From contig NZ_JAGGPS010000038.1 of assembly GCF_018613725.1 (NCBI RefSeq), positions 1 to 64,000 on the forward strand: 64,000 nt of DNA. Direction: 5' to 3'. The position numbers and the translations under genes are program-made. Under the pieces are notes generated by a model. It ran no database searches. It was not told the origin of the DNA and was given only the letters and a program-made list of their open reading frames with translations. How positions within the stretch are numbered: the first letter of the stretch is position 1; every line of letters begins with the position of its first letter. Of the stretch, positions 1-8,029 are shown piece after piece. The stretch comes from Hymenobacter sp. ISL-91. Lineage in GTDB: Bacteria; Bacteroidota; Bacteroidia; Cytophagales; Hymenobacteraceae.

Positions 1-79
1 TCGAGGTATATTTGCTTATTTTTTGTTTTTTGAAGGCGAAAAAGGAAATGGGAGATGGAGAGGGGGCTCGGGGGCTGGG

Positions 80-98
80 AGATGTGTATAAGAGACGG
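80..98 (+). other. Nextera transposon mosaic-end-like sequence (probable adapter artefact)
   Basis: The 19 bases match the Illumina Nextera mosaic end AGATGTGTATAAGAGACAG at 18 of 19 positions, with G instead of A at position 18. Translation of this stretch gives EMCIRD, a peptide known from adapter-contaminated assemblies. A natural 18/19 match is very unlikely. The sequence to its left (1-79) may therefore be wrongly joined to folC. Confidence 0.75.
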
Positions 99-100
99 GT

Positions 101-209
101 GTGGGGGCGGGGCTTGTCCCCGCCCGCCCTCAGAGCGATACGTTAATCCTGTTTGGAGGCCCTGCAAAGTCCTTGCTAACGGCGGGCGGGGACAAGCCCC
201 GCCCCTACA
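101..209. repeat. Palindromic element, family B (copy B1)
   Basis: GC-rich inverted repeat. The left arm carries GGGGCGGGGCTTGTCCCCGC and the right arm at 181-209 carries its complement GCGGGGACAAGCCCCGCCCC. The arms flank a spacer of about 50 bases. A second full copy lies at 47317-47443 and a solo right arm at 60744-60773. This copy ends 26 bases before the folC start codon. Confidence 0.85.
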
Positions 210-234
210 CCGTTCCGCTAACAGCTCAAGTAAA

Positions 235-1536
235 ATGGACTACCAGCAGACTCTCGATTATCTCTATGCCCGGCTGCCCATGTTCCAGCGGGTGGGGGCT
301 GCAGGCTACAAGCCGGGGTTGCAGCGCACCGAGGCGCTGGCCCAAGCAACCGGCCACCCCGAGCGGCAGTTTCGCAGCGTGCACGTAGCCGGCACCAACG
401 GCAAGGGTAGTTCCAGCCACTTGCTGGCGGCGGTGCTGCAGGCGGCCGGCTACCGGGTAGGCCTATACACTTCGCCCCACCTGAAGGAGTTTACCGAGCG
501 GATCCGGCTGAACGGGCAGCCGCTGGAACCGGCGTTTCTGGTGGAGTGGGTGGCGCGCTGGCGGGCTACGTTTGAGCAGGCTGAGGCCTCATTTTTTGAG
601 GTATGCGTGGCGCTGGCCTTCGATTACTTCGCCCAGCAAAAGGTAGACGTAGCCGTGGTAGAAGTAGGCCTGGGTGGCCGGCTCGACTCGACCAACATCC
701 TGCAGCCGCTGGTGTCGCTCGTCACCAACATCAGCCTCGACCACCAGGCCCTACTCGGCGACACGCTGCCGCTGATTGCGGCCGAAAAAGCCGGCATCAT
801 CAAGCCCGGCATCCCGGCCATCATCAGCCAGACCCAGCCCGAGGTAGCGGCCGCATTCGAGCAAAAGGCGCAGCAGGAGGGAGCCCCGCTGGTATTCGCC
901 GACCAGCACTACCGCGCCGAGTTGCTACGCGCGCCTGCCCCCGATGAGGCCAGCCAGCACCTGCGCATCTGGCACGACGACGAAGTTGTGCTGGACGATG
1001 TGGAGCTGGGCCTGGTAGGCGACTACCAGCGCCTGAACCTGCCCGGTGTGCTGGCCACGGTAGCTGAGCTGCGCCGCCAGGGTTTCATCATCGAAGAAGC
1101 CCACCTGCGCGAAGGCCTGCGCGACGTGACGCGCCTGACCGGCCTGCGGGGCCGCTGGACCATCCTGGGCCGTCAGCCGCTCGTCGTCTGCGACACAGGC
1201 CACAACGAAGCTGGCATCCGCTTTATCGTGGAGCAACTGGCGCGGTTGCCGAAACGGCGGCTGCACATGGTGCTGGGCGTAGTCCAGGACAAGGATGTGA
1301 GCAAGATGCTGGCCTTGCTGCCCCACGAGGCCACGTATTACTTCTGCCAGGCCACCATCCCGCGGGCCCTACCGGCCGCCGAGCTGGCCGTGCAGGCTGC
1401 CGCTTTGGGCCTGCGCGGCACCACCTACGTCTCGGTGCCGGCCGCCGTAGCCGCCGCCCGCGCCACCGCCGAGGAAGCCGATGTAGTGTTTATCGGAGGT
1501 AGTACCTTTGTGGTGGCCGAAATCGAGGATCTATAG
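235..1536 (+). CDS. folC: Bifunctional folylpolyglutamate synthase / dihydrofolate synthase
   Basis: Adds glutamate to dihydropteroate and to tetrahydrofolates in the cytoplasm (folate pathway, Mur-ligase superfamily). The ATP-binding loop is VAGTNGKGSS. Other family motifs are GRLDSTN, SLDHQALLGDT, AAEKAGIIK and, in the C-terminal domain, DTGHNEAG. The 433 residues fit the family. The ATG at 235 (MDYQQTLDYLYARLP) was chosen because the longer frame from 55 translates an adapter-like sequence and a palindrome. The next gene, trmB, follows on the same strand behind another palindrome. Confidence 0.95.
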   Translation: MDYQQTLDYLYARLPMFQRVGAAGYKPGLQRTEALAQATGHPERQFRSVHVAGTNGKGSSSHLLAAVLQAAGYRVGLYTSPHLKEFTERIRLNGQPLEPAFLVEWVARWRATFEQAEASFFEVCVALAFDYFAQQKVDVAVVEVGLGGRLDSTNILQPLVSLVTNISLDHQALLGDTLPLIAAEKAGIIKPGIPAIISQTQPEVAAAFEQKAQQEGAPLVFADQHYRAELLRAPAPDEASQHLRIWHDDEVVLDDVELGLVGDYQRLNLPGVLATVAELRRQGFIIEEAHLREGLRDVTRLTGLRGRWTILGRQPLVVCDTGHNEAGIRFIVEQLARLPKRRLHMVLGVVQDKDVSKMLALLPHEATYYFCQATIPRALPAAELAVQAAALGLRGTTYVSVPAAVAAARATAEEADVVFIGGSTFVVAEIEDL

Positions 1537-1629
1537 GTTCGTTTTTCGTTGCTGGTTCTTCGTTTTTCGGCTCTAACGGAAAAGGAATTCAGCAACGAAA
1601 AACGAAGAACCAATAACAAAAAACGAAAA
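1537..1629. repeat. Inverted repeat between folC and trmB (family F)
   Basis: Arms of about 32 bases at 1537-1569 and 1596-1627 differ at only a few positions. Each arm is built from the iterated word CGTTTTTCGTT / GGTTCTTCG. The right arm ends directly before the GTG start of trmB. Confidence 0.8.
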
Positions 1630-2292
1630 GTGAGCAGAAGTAAACTCCGGCGCTTTGCCGCCAACGCCGAGCGGCCGACCATTGTAGAACCGGGCAAAGA
1701 AACCTACGAGCAGCTGGCCGGGCGCTGGCACACCGAATTTTTTGATAACCAGCACCCGATTACGCTCGAAGTGGGCTGTGGCAAGGGTGAGTACACCGTG
1801 GGCCTGGCCGCCCGCTACCCCGAGCGCAACTTCCTGGGCCTCGACATCAAGGGCGACCGAATCTGGAAGGGCAGTACCCGGGCCCTGGAGCAGGAGCTGA
1901 CCAATGTGGGCTGGCTGCGCACCCGCGCCCACGAGCTGGCCGCGCACTTCGCCGTCGGCGAGCTGCACGAAATCTGGATTACGTTTCCCGACCCGCGCCC
2001 CCGCGACCGGGACATCAAGCGCCGCCTCACGTATCCGCGCTTCCTCGATCTGTACCAGCGCATCCTGCGCCCCGGCGGCCGCCTGCACCTAAAAACCGAC
2101 AACGCCGACCTGTTCGACTACACCCTCGAAACCCTGCAGCAGCGCCCCGGCGCCACCATTGTGGCCCAGACCCGCGACCTGTACGCCACGACCGAGCTGC
2201 TGCCCCACGCCGAAGACATCCAGACCACCTTTGAGCGCAAATACCGCGAATTGGGCGTCCCGATTAAGTACGTGCAGTTCGAGCTGAGCTGA
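1630..2292 (+). CDS. trmB: tRNA (guanine-N7-)-methyltransferase
   Basis: Methylates G46 in the variable loop of tRNAs using S-adenosylmethionine. The SAM-binding motif LEVGCGKGEYTVGLA is followed by NFLGLDIKGDRIWKG. The TrmB signature ITFPDPRPRDRDIKRRLT and the C-terminal region TTFERKYRELGVPIKYV follow. The frame stays open from an ATG at 1549, but those 27 residues translate the palindrome in front. I therefore take the GTG at 1630 (SRSKLRRFAANAERP), giving 220 residues, the usual length. The start is inferred. Confidence 0.93.
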   Translation: MSRSKLRRFAANAERPTIVEPGKETYEQLAGRWHTEFFDNQHPITLEVGCGKGEYTVGLAARYPERNFLGLDIKGDRIWKGSTRALEQELTNVGWLRTRAHELAAHFAVGELHEIWITFPDPRPRDRDIKRRLTYPRFLDLYQRILRPGGRLHLKTDNADLFDYTLETLQQRPGATIVAQTRDLYATTELLPHAEDIQTTFERKYRELGVPIKYVQFELS

Positions 2293-2318
2293 TTACGAAA
2301 CCGCTTAAAGCCCCTGCC

Positions 2319-3155
2319 ATGCATTCGTTGCCGCCGGTTCAGACTATTGACCTGTTTCCGGTGCTGGACCGGCATTTGTTCGACCTGCTGGCTTCTCTCG
2401 CCCCGGCCGACTGGGAGCGGCCCACGCTGGCCCCGCAGTGGAAGGTGCGCGACGTGGCCCTGCATCTGCTCGACGGCAGCCTCCGGGCGCTGTCGATGCT
2501 GCGCGACGGGCACTTCGGCGTGGCACCGGCTGGCAATTCCTATTCAGAGCTGGTGGTTTTTCTCGACCAGCTGAATGCCGATTGGGTGAAGGCCGGCCAG
2601 CGGCTGAGCCCCACCGTTATCCGAGAGCTGCTGGAGCAGGCGGGGGCCGAGTACAACCAGTATCTGGCCAGCCTCGACCTTTGGGCTCCGGCCATTTTCG
2701 CGGTTGGCTGGGCGGGCGAAACCACCTCGCCCAACTGGTTTCATATTGCCCGCGACTACACCGAGAAGTGGCACCACCAGCAGCAAATCCGGCAGGCGGT
2801 GGGGCAGGAGGGCGCGCTGCTGGTGCCCGCGCTCTACCAGCCGTTCCTCGATACCTGCGTGCGGGCGCTGCCCCACCACTACCGGGCGGTGCCGGCCAGC
2901 GCAGGGAGCGTTATTGCCTTTACGATTGTGGGCCCGGTGGGCGGAACCTGGTATTTGCAGCGTGAGGAGGAGGCCTGGGTACTTGGCCAGGGATACGTCG
3001 GCCCGCTGGCTGCTACCGTTGAACTGGATGGCGCGGTGGCGTGGCGGCTGTTCACCAAAAGCCTGCCACGGCAACAGGCCCAGGCGCACGTGGCCATTAG
3101 CGGCGACGAACGGCTGGGCCTGCCGGTTTTTGGCCTGACGACGGTAATGGGCTGA
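2319..3155 (+). CDS. Maleylpyruvate isomerase N-terminal (MDMPI/DinB-like) domain protein
   Basis: The first 150 residues look like the MDMPI/DinB four-helix bundle: LLASLAPADWERPTLAPQWK followed by VRDVALHLLDGSLRALSML. In relatives this fold binds a metal and acts in thiol-dependent reactions. Histidines that could be ligands are H49 in VALHLLDG and those near IARDYTEKWHHQQQIR. The C-terminal half (VIAFTIVGPVGGTWYLQ onward) resembles the small C-terminal domain of these proteins. The substrate cannot be told. It lies 26 bases after trmB on the same strand and converges on the TrpF-like gene. Confidence 0.65.
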   Translation: MHSLPPVQTIDLFPVLDRHLFDLLASLAPADWERPTLAPQWKVRDVALHLLDGSLRALSMLRDGHFGVAPAGNSYSELVVFLDQLNADWVKAGQRLSPTVIRELLEQAGAEYNQYLASLDLWAPAIFAVGWAGETTSPNWFHIARDYTEKWHHQQQIRQAVGQEGALLVPALYQPFLDTCVRALPHHYRAVPASAGSVIAFTIVGPVGGTWYLQREEEAWVLGQGYVGPLAATVELDGAVAWRLFTKSLPRQQAQAHVAISGDERLGLPVFGLTTVMG

Positions 3156-3165
3156 GAACCGGCGG

Positions 3166-3741
3166 CTATTCTTCCAGCGCCTCAAAAATGGCTTCTAGCT
3201 CGTCGAAGTCGCGGATGCCGGGCTTGATTTCGTCGCCACCTTGCAAAATAAGGCCGGCGGGTTGCAGCCGGGTTAGCAGGTCTGTAACCTGAGCGGGAGC
3301 TGGGTTGCCGCTCAGCCAAAAGGGCTGCTGGCTGCCTACCGCTCCGGCCAGTGGGCTAATCAAGTCGAAGCCGGCGGTCAACACGGTGCGCAATCGGGCC
3401 AGGGTATCAGGGGCAGCGGCCGGCAGCTCGACCAGCGCCGGAACAGCTACTGGGGCATCGGGTACCGAGCCGGTAGCCGGTAGGTTGAGCACAATGCGGG
3501 TAAGGCTGCATTCTTCCACGAGTCGGTTGATTTCCGATACGGGCATTTCGCCGCCGAATTCACCGATGATTTCTACGCCGGCCACCCAGCCGGCTAACTC
3601 CTTCACCGTAACCACATCCACGGCCCCAGGCAGGGCAGGGTCGAGGGTGAAGATGAGGCCGTCGGCGCCCATGCCCGCGCAGTAGCGGGCATCGGAGAGG
3701 TTGTTGATGCCGCGGACGAGGACGGGGAGGAGCAGGGACAT
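3166..3741 (-). CDS. TrpF-like (phosphoribosylanthranilate isomerase-like) barrel protein lacking the catalytic Cys
   Basis: The N-terminus VLVRGINNLSDARYCAGMGADGLIF (quoted in parts: VLVRGINNLSDA, then YCAGMGADGLIF) aligns with the TrpF start KICGITNLEDA...GADA(L/V)GF. The catalytic cysteine of KICG is replaced by arginine (LVRG). The rest keeps a beta/alpha-barrel rhythm and ends with GLILQGGDEIKPGIRDFDEL, like the phosphate-binding end of TrpF. At 191 residues it is slightly short. No other trp gene is nearby. It is probably a TrpF homologue with a changed or lost activity. The ATG at 3741 was preferred over one at 3795, which would start in the spacer next to palindrome A1. Confidence 0.6.
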   Translation of the reverse strand: MSLLLPVLVRGINNLSDARYCAGMGADGLIFTLDPALPGAVDVVTVKELAGWVAGVEIIGEFGGEMPVSEINRLVEECSLTRIVLNLPATGSVPDAPVAVPALVELPAAAPDTLARLRTVLTAGFDLISPLAGAVGSQQPFWLSGNPAPAQVTDLLTRLQPAGLILQGGDEIKPGIRDFDELEAIFEALEE

Positions 3742-3802
3742 GCGGGAACGAATGAGTCGGTGAAGTAGTAAATGTGGGAGCAAAGATACTGTCATCCGCT
3801 AT

Positions 3803-3904
3803 CTGTCATTCTGAGCGGAGCGAAGGACCTTCCCCCGGTAGCACTATATTATTACGGCGACACTGCTACCGGAAGAAGGTCCTTCGCTCCGCTCAGGATG
3901 ACAG
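3803..3904. repeat. Palindromic element, family A (copy A1, GAAGGACCTT core)
   Basis: Arms CTGTCATTCTGAGCGGAGCG... (3803-3832) and its near-perfect complement (3875-3904), with inner pairing CCGGTAGCA / TGCTACCGG. The outer word GTCATnCTGAGC is shared by all family A copies. It lies between the divergent TrpF-like gene and mnmA. Confidence 0.88.
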
Positions 3905-3995
3905 CGCTTCTTCCTCACCCCACCTCATCCTCCGAAACCGTATCTTTGCTTATTCGGCCGGAACCTTTCACGCTCCGGGCGCAATTACAACAGGT

Positions 3996-5195
3996 ATGAA
4001 CACAACGAAAGGACGGGTGCTGGTAGCCATGAGCGGCGGCATCGACAGCTCGGTAGCGGCCGTGATGCTGCACGAGCAGGGCTATGAAGTGGTTGGTATG
4101 ACCATGAAAACCTGGGACTACGCTTCGGCCGGTGGCAGCAAGAAGGAAACCGGCTGCTGCTCGCTCGACTCCATCAACGACGCCCGCCAGATTGCCGTGG
4201 AGCTGGGCTTCCCGCACTATATCATCGACATCCGCGACGAGTTCGGCGAGGCCGTCATCGACAATTTCACCGACGAGTACCTGGCCGGGCGCACGCCCAA
4301 CCCCTGCGTGCTCTGCAACACCCACATCAAGTGGGATGCCCTGTTGCGCCGCGCCGACCAACTCGGCTGCGAGTTCATTGCCACCGGCCACTATGCCCAG
4401 GTACGCGAAGAAAACGGCCGTTACGTTATCACGAAGGGCATCGACGACAACAAGGACCAGAGCTACGCCATCTGGGGTGTGAGTCAGGAAAGCCTCTCGC
4501 GCACGCTGTTCCCGCTGGGGGAGCTGCGCAAGTCGGCCATCTACGACTTTGCCCGCGAGCGGGGCTTCACCGAGCTAGTAAACAAGCCCGAGAGCTACGA
4601 AATCTGCTTTATTCCCGACAACGACTACCGCAGCTTTTTGCGGCGGCGGGTGCCGGGCCTGGAAGAGCGCGTGGCCGGTGGCGAGTTTGTGCTGCGCGAC
4701 GGTACGGTGGTGGGCACCCACGAGGGCTACCCGTTCTACACGATTGGGCAACGCAAGGGCCTGGGCATTGCGCTGGGCTTTCCGGCCTACGTTACGGCCA
4801 TCGACCCCGATACCAACCGCGTGGTGCTGGGCAACTTCGAGGAGCTGGCCAGCTCGCGCACGTTGGTTGGGAAGCTGAACATGGGCAAGTATGCCTCGCT
4901 CGAAGGCCGCGGCCTGGTGCCAAGCACCGTGAAGATTCGCTACAACCACGACGGCGCGGCGGCTTTTCTGGAGCAGCGGGGCGAGAAAATTTACGTGTAT
5001 TTTGAGGAGCCGGTACATGCCGTGACGCCCGGGCAGGCCGCCGTGTTTTATGAGGGCGACGACGTACTGGGCGGCGGCTGGATCGAGCGCCACACCATTG
5101 GCGAAGTACCCGAGCCGCTGGCCGAGCTGAGTGCCTATGAGTGCCTAGGCGCCAATACCCCGTTACCAACTTCTCACTCGTTACCTTCCGCTTAG
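3996..5195 (+). CDS. mnmA: tRNA-specific 2-thiouridylase MnmA
   Basis: Installs 2-thiouridine at position 34 of tRNAs for Lys, Glu and Gln, using ATP and sulfur relayed from IscS/TusE-type donors. It has the PP-loop AMSGGIDSSVAAVML, the first catalytic cysteine in NPCVLCN, the second in ESYEICFIPD, and the tRNA-contacting FYTIGQRKGLGI. The first 74 residues of the open frame translate palindrome A1, so the ATG at 3996 (MNTTKGRVLVAM) is used, giving 399 residues. A short unconserved tail rich in Ser and Pro follows the last domain. The lipoprotein gene begins 13 bases later. Confidence 0.95.
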   Translation: MNTTKGRVLVAMSGGIDSSVAAVMLHEQGYEVVGMTMKTWDYASAGGSKKETGCCSLDSINDARQIAVELGFPHYIIDIRDEFGEAVIDNFTDEYLAGRTPNPCVLCNTHIKWDALLRRADQLGCEFIATGHYAQVREENGRYVITKGIDDNKDQSYAIWGVSQESLSRTLFPLGELRKSAIYDFARERGFTELVNKPESYEICFIPDNDYRSFLRRRVPGLEERVAGGEFVLRDGTVVGTHEGYPFYTIGQRKGLGIALGFPAYVTAIDPDTNRVVLGNFEELASSRTLVGKLNMGKYASLEGRGLVPSTVKIRYNHDGAAAFLEQRGEKIYVYFEEPVHAVTPGQAAVFYEGDDVLGGGWIERHTIGEVPEPLAELSAYECLGANTPLPTSHSLPSA

Positions 5196-5208
5196 CAACT
5201 GCTACCTG

Positions 5209-5979
5209 ATGAATAAGAGCTATATGAGTCGGACTGGATTGGTTGGTTTGCTGGGCCTGTCGGCGGCGCTACTGCTGGCCGGCTGCGGCGACAACGCCGA
5301 GATACAGCCGCAGCTACAACCCGATTACTACCCGCTCAGCGTGGGCAGCACCCGCATCTACGATGTAGCCGATACCGTGTGGCGTGACAACGTGCCCACG
5401 GCCAGCCGGTTCCAGTTTCGCGAGCAGGTACTGGCCGCTCCGGAAGCCAATGCGGCCGGCCAACTGGTGTATCAGGTGCTTCGGTCGCGCCGCGCCACGG
5501 CCGCCGCAGCCTGGCAACCCGATTCGGTACTGACCGTAACGGTGGCCCCGCTGAATGTTACGGAGCAGTTCAACAACCGCCGCACGGTGGCGCTGGTGCT
5601 GCCGGCCGTGGAGGGCAAAAGCTGGAGCTACAATGCTTTTAACAAGAACTACAATGCCGCTGACAGCCAAGATTCGATAGCAGCTGTCACGCGCATATAT
5701 CGGAACGTGAACCAGCCATTCCGTATAACCCGAGGCGGTCAGACTTATCAGTATGCCAATACCGTTACAACGGTCAACGACAGTGACCCTGGCTCCAAAA
5801 ATAATAATGCGGTCAGCCAGGTCATCCTGCGCACCACTTTTGCACTAAATGTGGGACCAGTAAACCGCGTCAGCCGCAGTTACAAAAACGACTGCTCAGG
5901 GGCTGAGGGATGCCGGAACCCTTTTGTTCGGAAGCTCGGCCAGTCGCGCAACGAGGTGCTGATTGAGAGCAGTAACTAG
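5209..5979 (+). CDS. Hypothetical lipoprotein
   Basis: Family not recognised. The N-terminus is a lipoprotein signal: a hydrophobic stretch GLVGLLGLSAALLLAGC with lipobox LAGC near residue 26, so the mature protein is probably anchored in a membrane facing the periplasm or exported. The next residues, GDNAEIQPQLQPDYYPLSVG, start a beta-rich domain of about 230 residues. YYPLSVGSTRIYDV recalls lipoproteins of unknown role common in Cytophagales. An alternative start is the ATG at 5224 (MSRTGLVG). It sits 13 bases after mnmA and may be co-transcribed. Confidence 0.75.
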   Translation: MNKSYMSRTGLVGLLGLSAALLLAGCGDNAEIQPQLQPDYYPLSVGSTRIYDVADTVWRDNVPTASRFQFREQVLAAPEANAAGQLVYQVLRSRRATAAAAWQPDSVLTVTVAPLNVTEQFNNRRTVALVLPAVEGKSWSYNAFNKNYNAADSQDSIAAVTRIYRNVNQPFRITRGGQTYQYANTVTTVNDSDPGSKNNNAVSQVILRTTFALNVGPVNRVSRSYKNDCSGAEGCRNPFVRKLGQSRNEVLIESSN

Positions 5980-6083
5980 CCCGCCCCGCCAGGAAGTACA
6001 ATAATACGTTTGACGCCCGGGGGGACCTGACGGTTGAACGGCAAAGTAAGGTCCCCAGAACGTTCCACCTACTTTGCCCCCGC

Positions 6084-7799
6084 ATGCGTCGTTTGCTACT
6101 GATTGGATTGCTGGTAGGCCTGAGCCTGCCGACCCTGGCTGCCCGCCCAACTCCGCCTACTCGGCCCACTGCGGCAACGGATGAGGCCAAAAACACGGTA
6201 CGCCGGCACCTGATTTACTTCCGCGACAAAACCGGCACGCCGTTCAGCACAAGCCGGCCCGAGGAGTTCCTTTCGGGGCGGGCACTACAGCGGCGCCAGC
6301 GCCAGCAGATTGTCGTGCTGCCCCGCGACCTGCCGGTGAGCCCCGGCTACGTGCAGCAGGTGAAGGCGGTGCCCGGCGTGCAGCTTTGGTACACCTCGCG
6401 CTGGTTCAACGCCGCCGTGGTAGCCTGCGACTCGGCCACGCTGGCGCAGGTGCAGGCGCTGCCCTTCGTGCAGAGCGCCCGCACCCTCAACCGCGGGCAG
6501 GCCGGCGGCAGCGCCCAGCCCAAACCTACGCCCGCCGTACCAACCCCCGCCCAGACTGCAGCCGACCGTAGCCAGTATGGCAAGGCCTACGCGCAGGTCA
6601 AGCAGCTAAGTGCCGAGAGCATGCACGCCGCGGGCTTCCGGGGCGAAGGCCTGCAGATTGCCGTGTTCGACGCTGGCTTTACGGGCGTGAATACGGCCTC
6701 GGTATTTGCCTCAATGTTCACTGAAAACCGCCTGCTCAGCACGTTTAACGTGGTGGAGAAAACGCCCGCCGTGTTCGGTCGCAACAGCCACGGCACGCAA
6801 TGCCTGAGTATTATTGCCGGCGACGAGCCGGGCCGCTACCTGGGTACGGCACCCAAAGCCTCGTTCCGGCTCTTCATCACCGAAGATGACGTGGACCGCA
6901 CCGAGCACCCCATCGAGGAAGTGAACTGGCTGATAGCGGCCGAGTACGCCGACTCGGCCGGGGTCGATATCATCAGCTCCTCGCTGGGCTACACTACTTT
7001 CGATGCGCCCTCGCCCAGCTACTCCTACGCCGACATGAACGGCCGCACGGCCCTCTCGACGCGGGCAGCTACCGTGGCGGCCCGCGTGGGCATGCTGGTA
7101 GTGAACTCGGCAGGAAACGATGGCAACAACGAGTGGCGCTATATCGCGGCCCCGGCCGATGCCGACTCTATTATGACAGTAGGCGCGGCCGACTCGCTGG
7201 GCCGGGTGGGCAGCTTCAGTTCGCGCGGGCCCACTGCCGACGGCCGCATCAAACCCAACCTATCGGCCATGGGCGTGGCCACGGCTATTGTGAACCCGAG
7301 CGGCACCATCTCGCGGGGCAACGGTACCTCGTTTGCCTGCCCGGTGCTGGCAGGTGTGGCGGCTGGTTTCTGGCAGGCCAACCCCCGCCTAACGGCCCAG
7401 CAGGTCATCACGCTGCTGCAGCAGTCTGGCTCGCAGGCCACCGCTCCCGACAACAACCTGGGCTACGGCATCCCCGACTTTGTGCGGGCCTACAACCTGG
7501 CTAACCCCGGCACGCCGCTGGCCAATGCCCATTCCCGCGCCCTGGCTGGCGTGTACGCCTATCCCAATCCGGTCGGGGCAGGCGAGCCGCTGTATCTGCT
7601 GCTCCCTGCCGGACTGGGCACGGGGGGGCTGGAAATCCAAATTTATGATGCCCGCGGGGCGCTGGTAGCCAGCCAGCGGGTGGCGCCGGCGGCTACCGGT
7701 GCGGTACGCCTCGAAACGGCGGCACTGCGACCGGGCATCTTCACCTGCCTCATCGGGCAGGGGCCGCAGCAGCAGGCCGTGCGCTTCGTGAAGCAGTAG
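6084..7799 (+). CDS. S8 family serine peptidase with T9SS C-terminal sorting domain
   Basis: Secreted subtilisin-like protease. A signal peptide MRRLLLIGLLVGLSLPTLAA opens the protein. The catalytic triad is visible: Asp in IAVFDAGFTGV, His in NSHGTQCLSI, and Ser in NGTSFACPVLAGVAAG, with the oxyanion Asn in VVNSAGNDG. The last 80 residues begin with GVYAYPNPVGAGEPLYL and end with QQQAVRFVKQ, the pattern of a T9SS type A sorting domain, so it probably crosses the outer membrane by T9SS and is surface-attached or released. It starts 104 bases after the lipoprotein, and a strong hairpin terminator follows. Confidence 0.9.
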   Translation: MRRLLLIGLLVGLSLPTLAARPTPPTRPTAATDEAKNTVRRHLIYFRDKTGTPFSTSRPEEFLSGRALQRRQRQQIVVLPRDLPVSPGYVQQVKAVPGVQLWYTSRWFNAAVVACDSATLAQVQALPFVQSARTLNRGQAGGSAQPKPTPAVPTPAQTAADRSQYGKAYAQVKQLSAESMHAAGFRGEGLQIAVFDAGFTGVNTASVFASMFTENRLLSTFNVVEKTPAVFGRNSHGTQCLSIIAGDEPGRYLGTAPKASFRLFITEDDVDRTEHPIEEVNWLIAAEYADSAGVDIISSSLGYTTFDAPSPSYSYADMNGRTALSTRAATVAARVGMLVVNSAGNDGNNEWRYIAAPADADSIMTVGAADSLGRVGSFSSRGPTADGRIKPNLSAMGVATAIVNPSGTISRGNGTSFACPVLAGVAAGFWQANPRLTAQQVITLLQQSGSQATAPDNNLGYGIPDFVRAYNLANPGTPLANAHSRALAGVYAYPNPVGAGEPLYLLLPAGLGTGGLEIQIYDARGALVASQRVAPAATGAVRLETAALRPGIFTCLIGQGPQQQAVRFVKQ

Positions 7800-7828
7800 C
7801 AGCGTACGTAGCCGTACATTGAACAGCA

Positions 7829-7863
7829 ACAAAAAAGCAGGCCTACCGGACCTGCTTTTTTGT
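7829..7863. terminator. Bidirectional terminator after the S8 protease
   Basis: AAAAAAGCAGG and CCTGCTTTTTT form an 11-base stem with an A run on one side and a T run on the other, so it can serve both the + protease gene and the convergent - strand PorP/SprF gene. Confidence 0.8.
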
Positions 7864-7881
7864 TTTACAAAATCATAAGAA

Positions 7882-7976
7882 CGTCATGCTGAGCGGAGCC
7901 GAAGCATCTCTATCGCTTCGTTGTATTGGTAACCCAACGAAGCGATAGAGATGCTTCGGCTCCGCTCAGCATGACA
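7882..7976. repeat. Palindromic element, family A (copy A2, GAAGCATCTCT core)
   Basis: Arms CGTCATGCTGAGCGGAGCCG... and ...CGGCTCCGCTCAGCATGACA are almost perfect complements over about 42 bases around a 10-base loop. It lies in the convergent gap between the S8 protease and PorP/SprF. Confidence 0.9.
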
Positions 7977-8029
7977 GTTCCGTGACCATTGCCGGCGTAA
8001 TACAAATACATGTTACAGGCCAAGCGCGG

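Noticed and set aside
55..234. N-terminal extension of folC from an ATG at 55
   Set aside because: It translates a Nextera-like sequence and palindrome B1; family similarity begins at the ATG at 235.
3774..3995. Longer mnmA reading frame
   Set aside because: The extra 74 residues are the translation of palindrome A1; MnmA proteins start close to the PP-loop.
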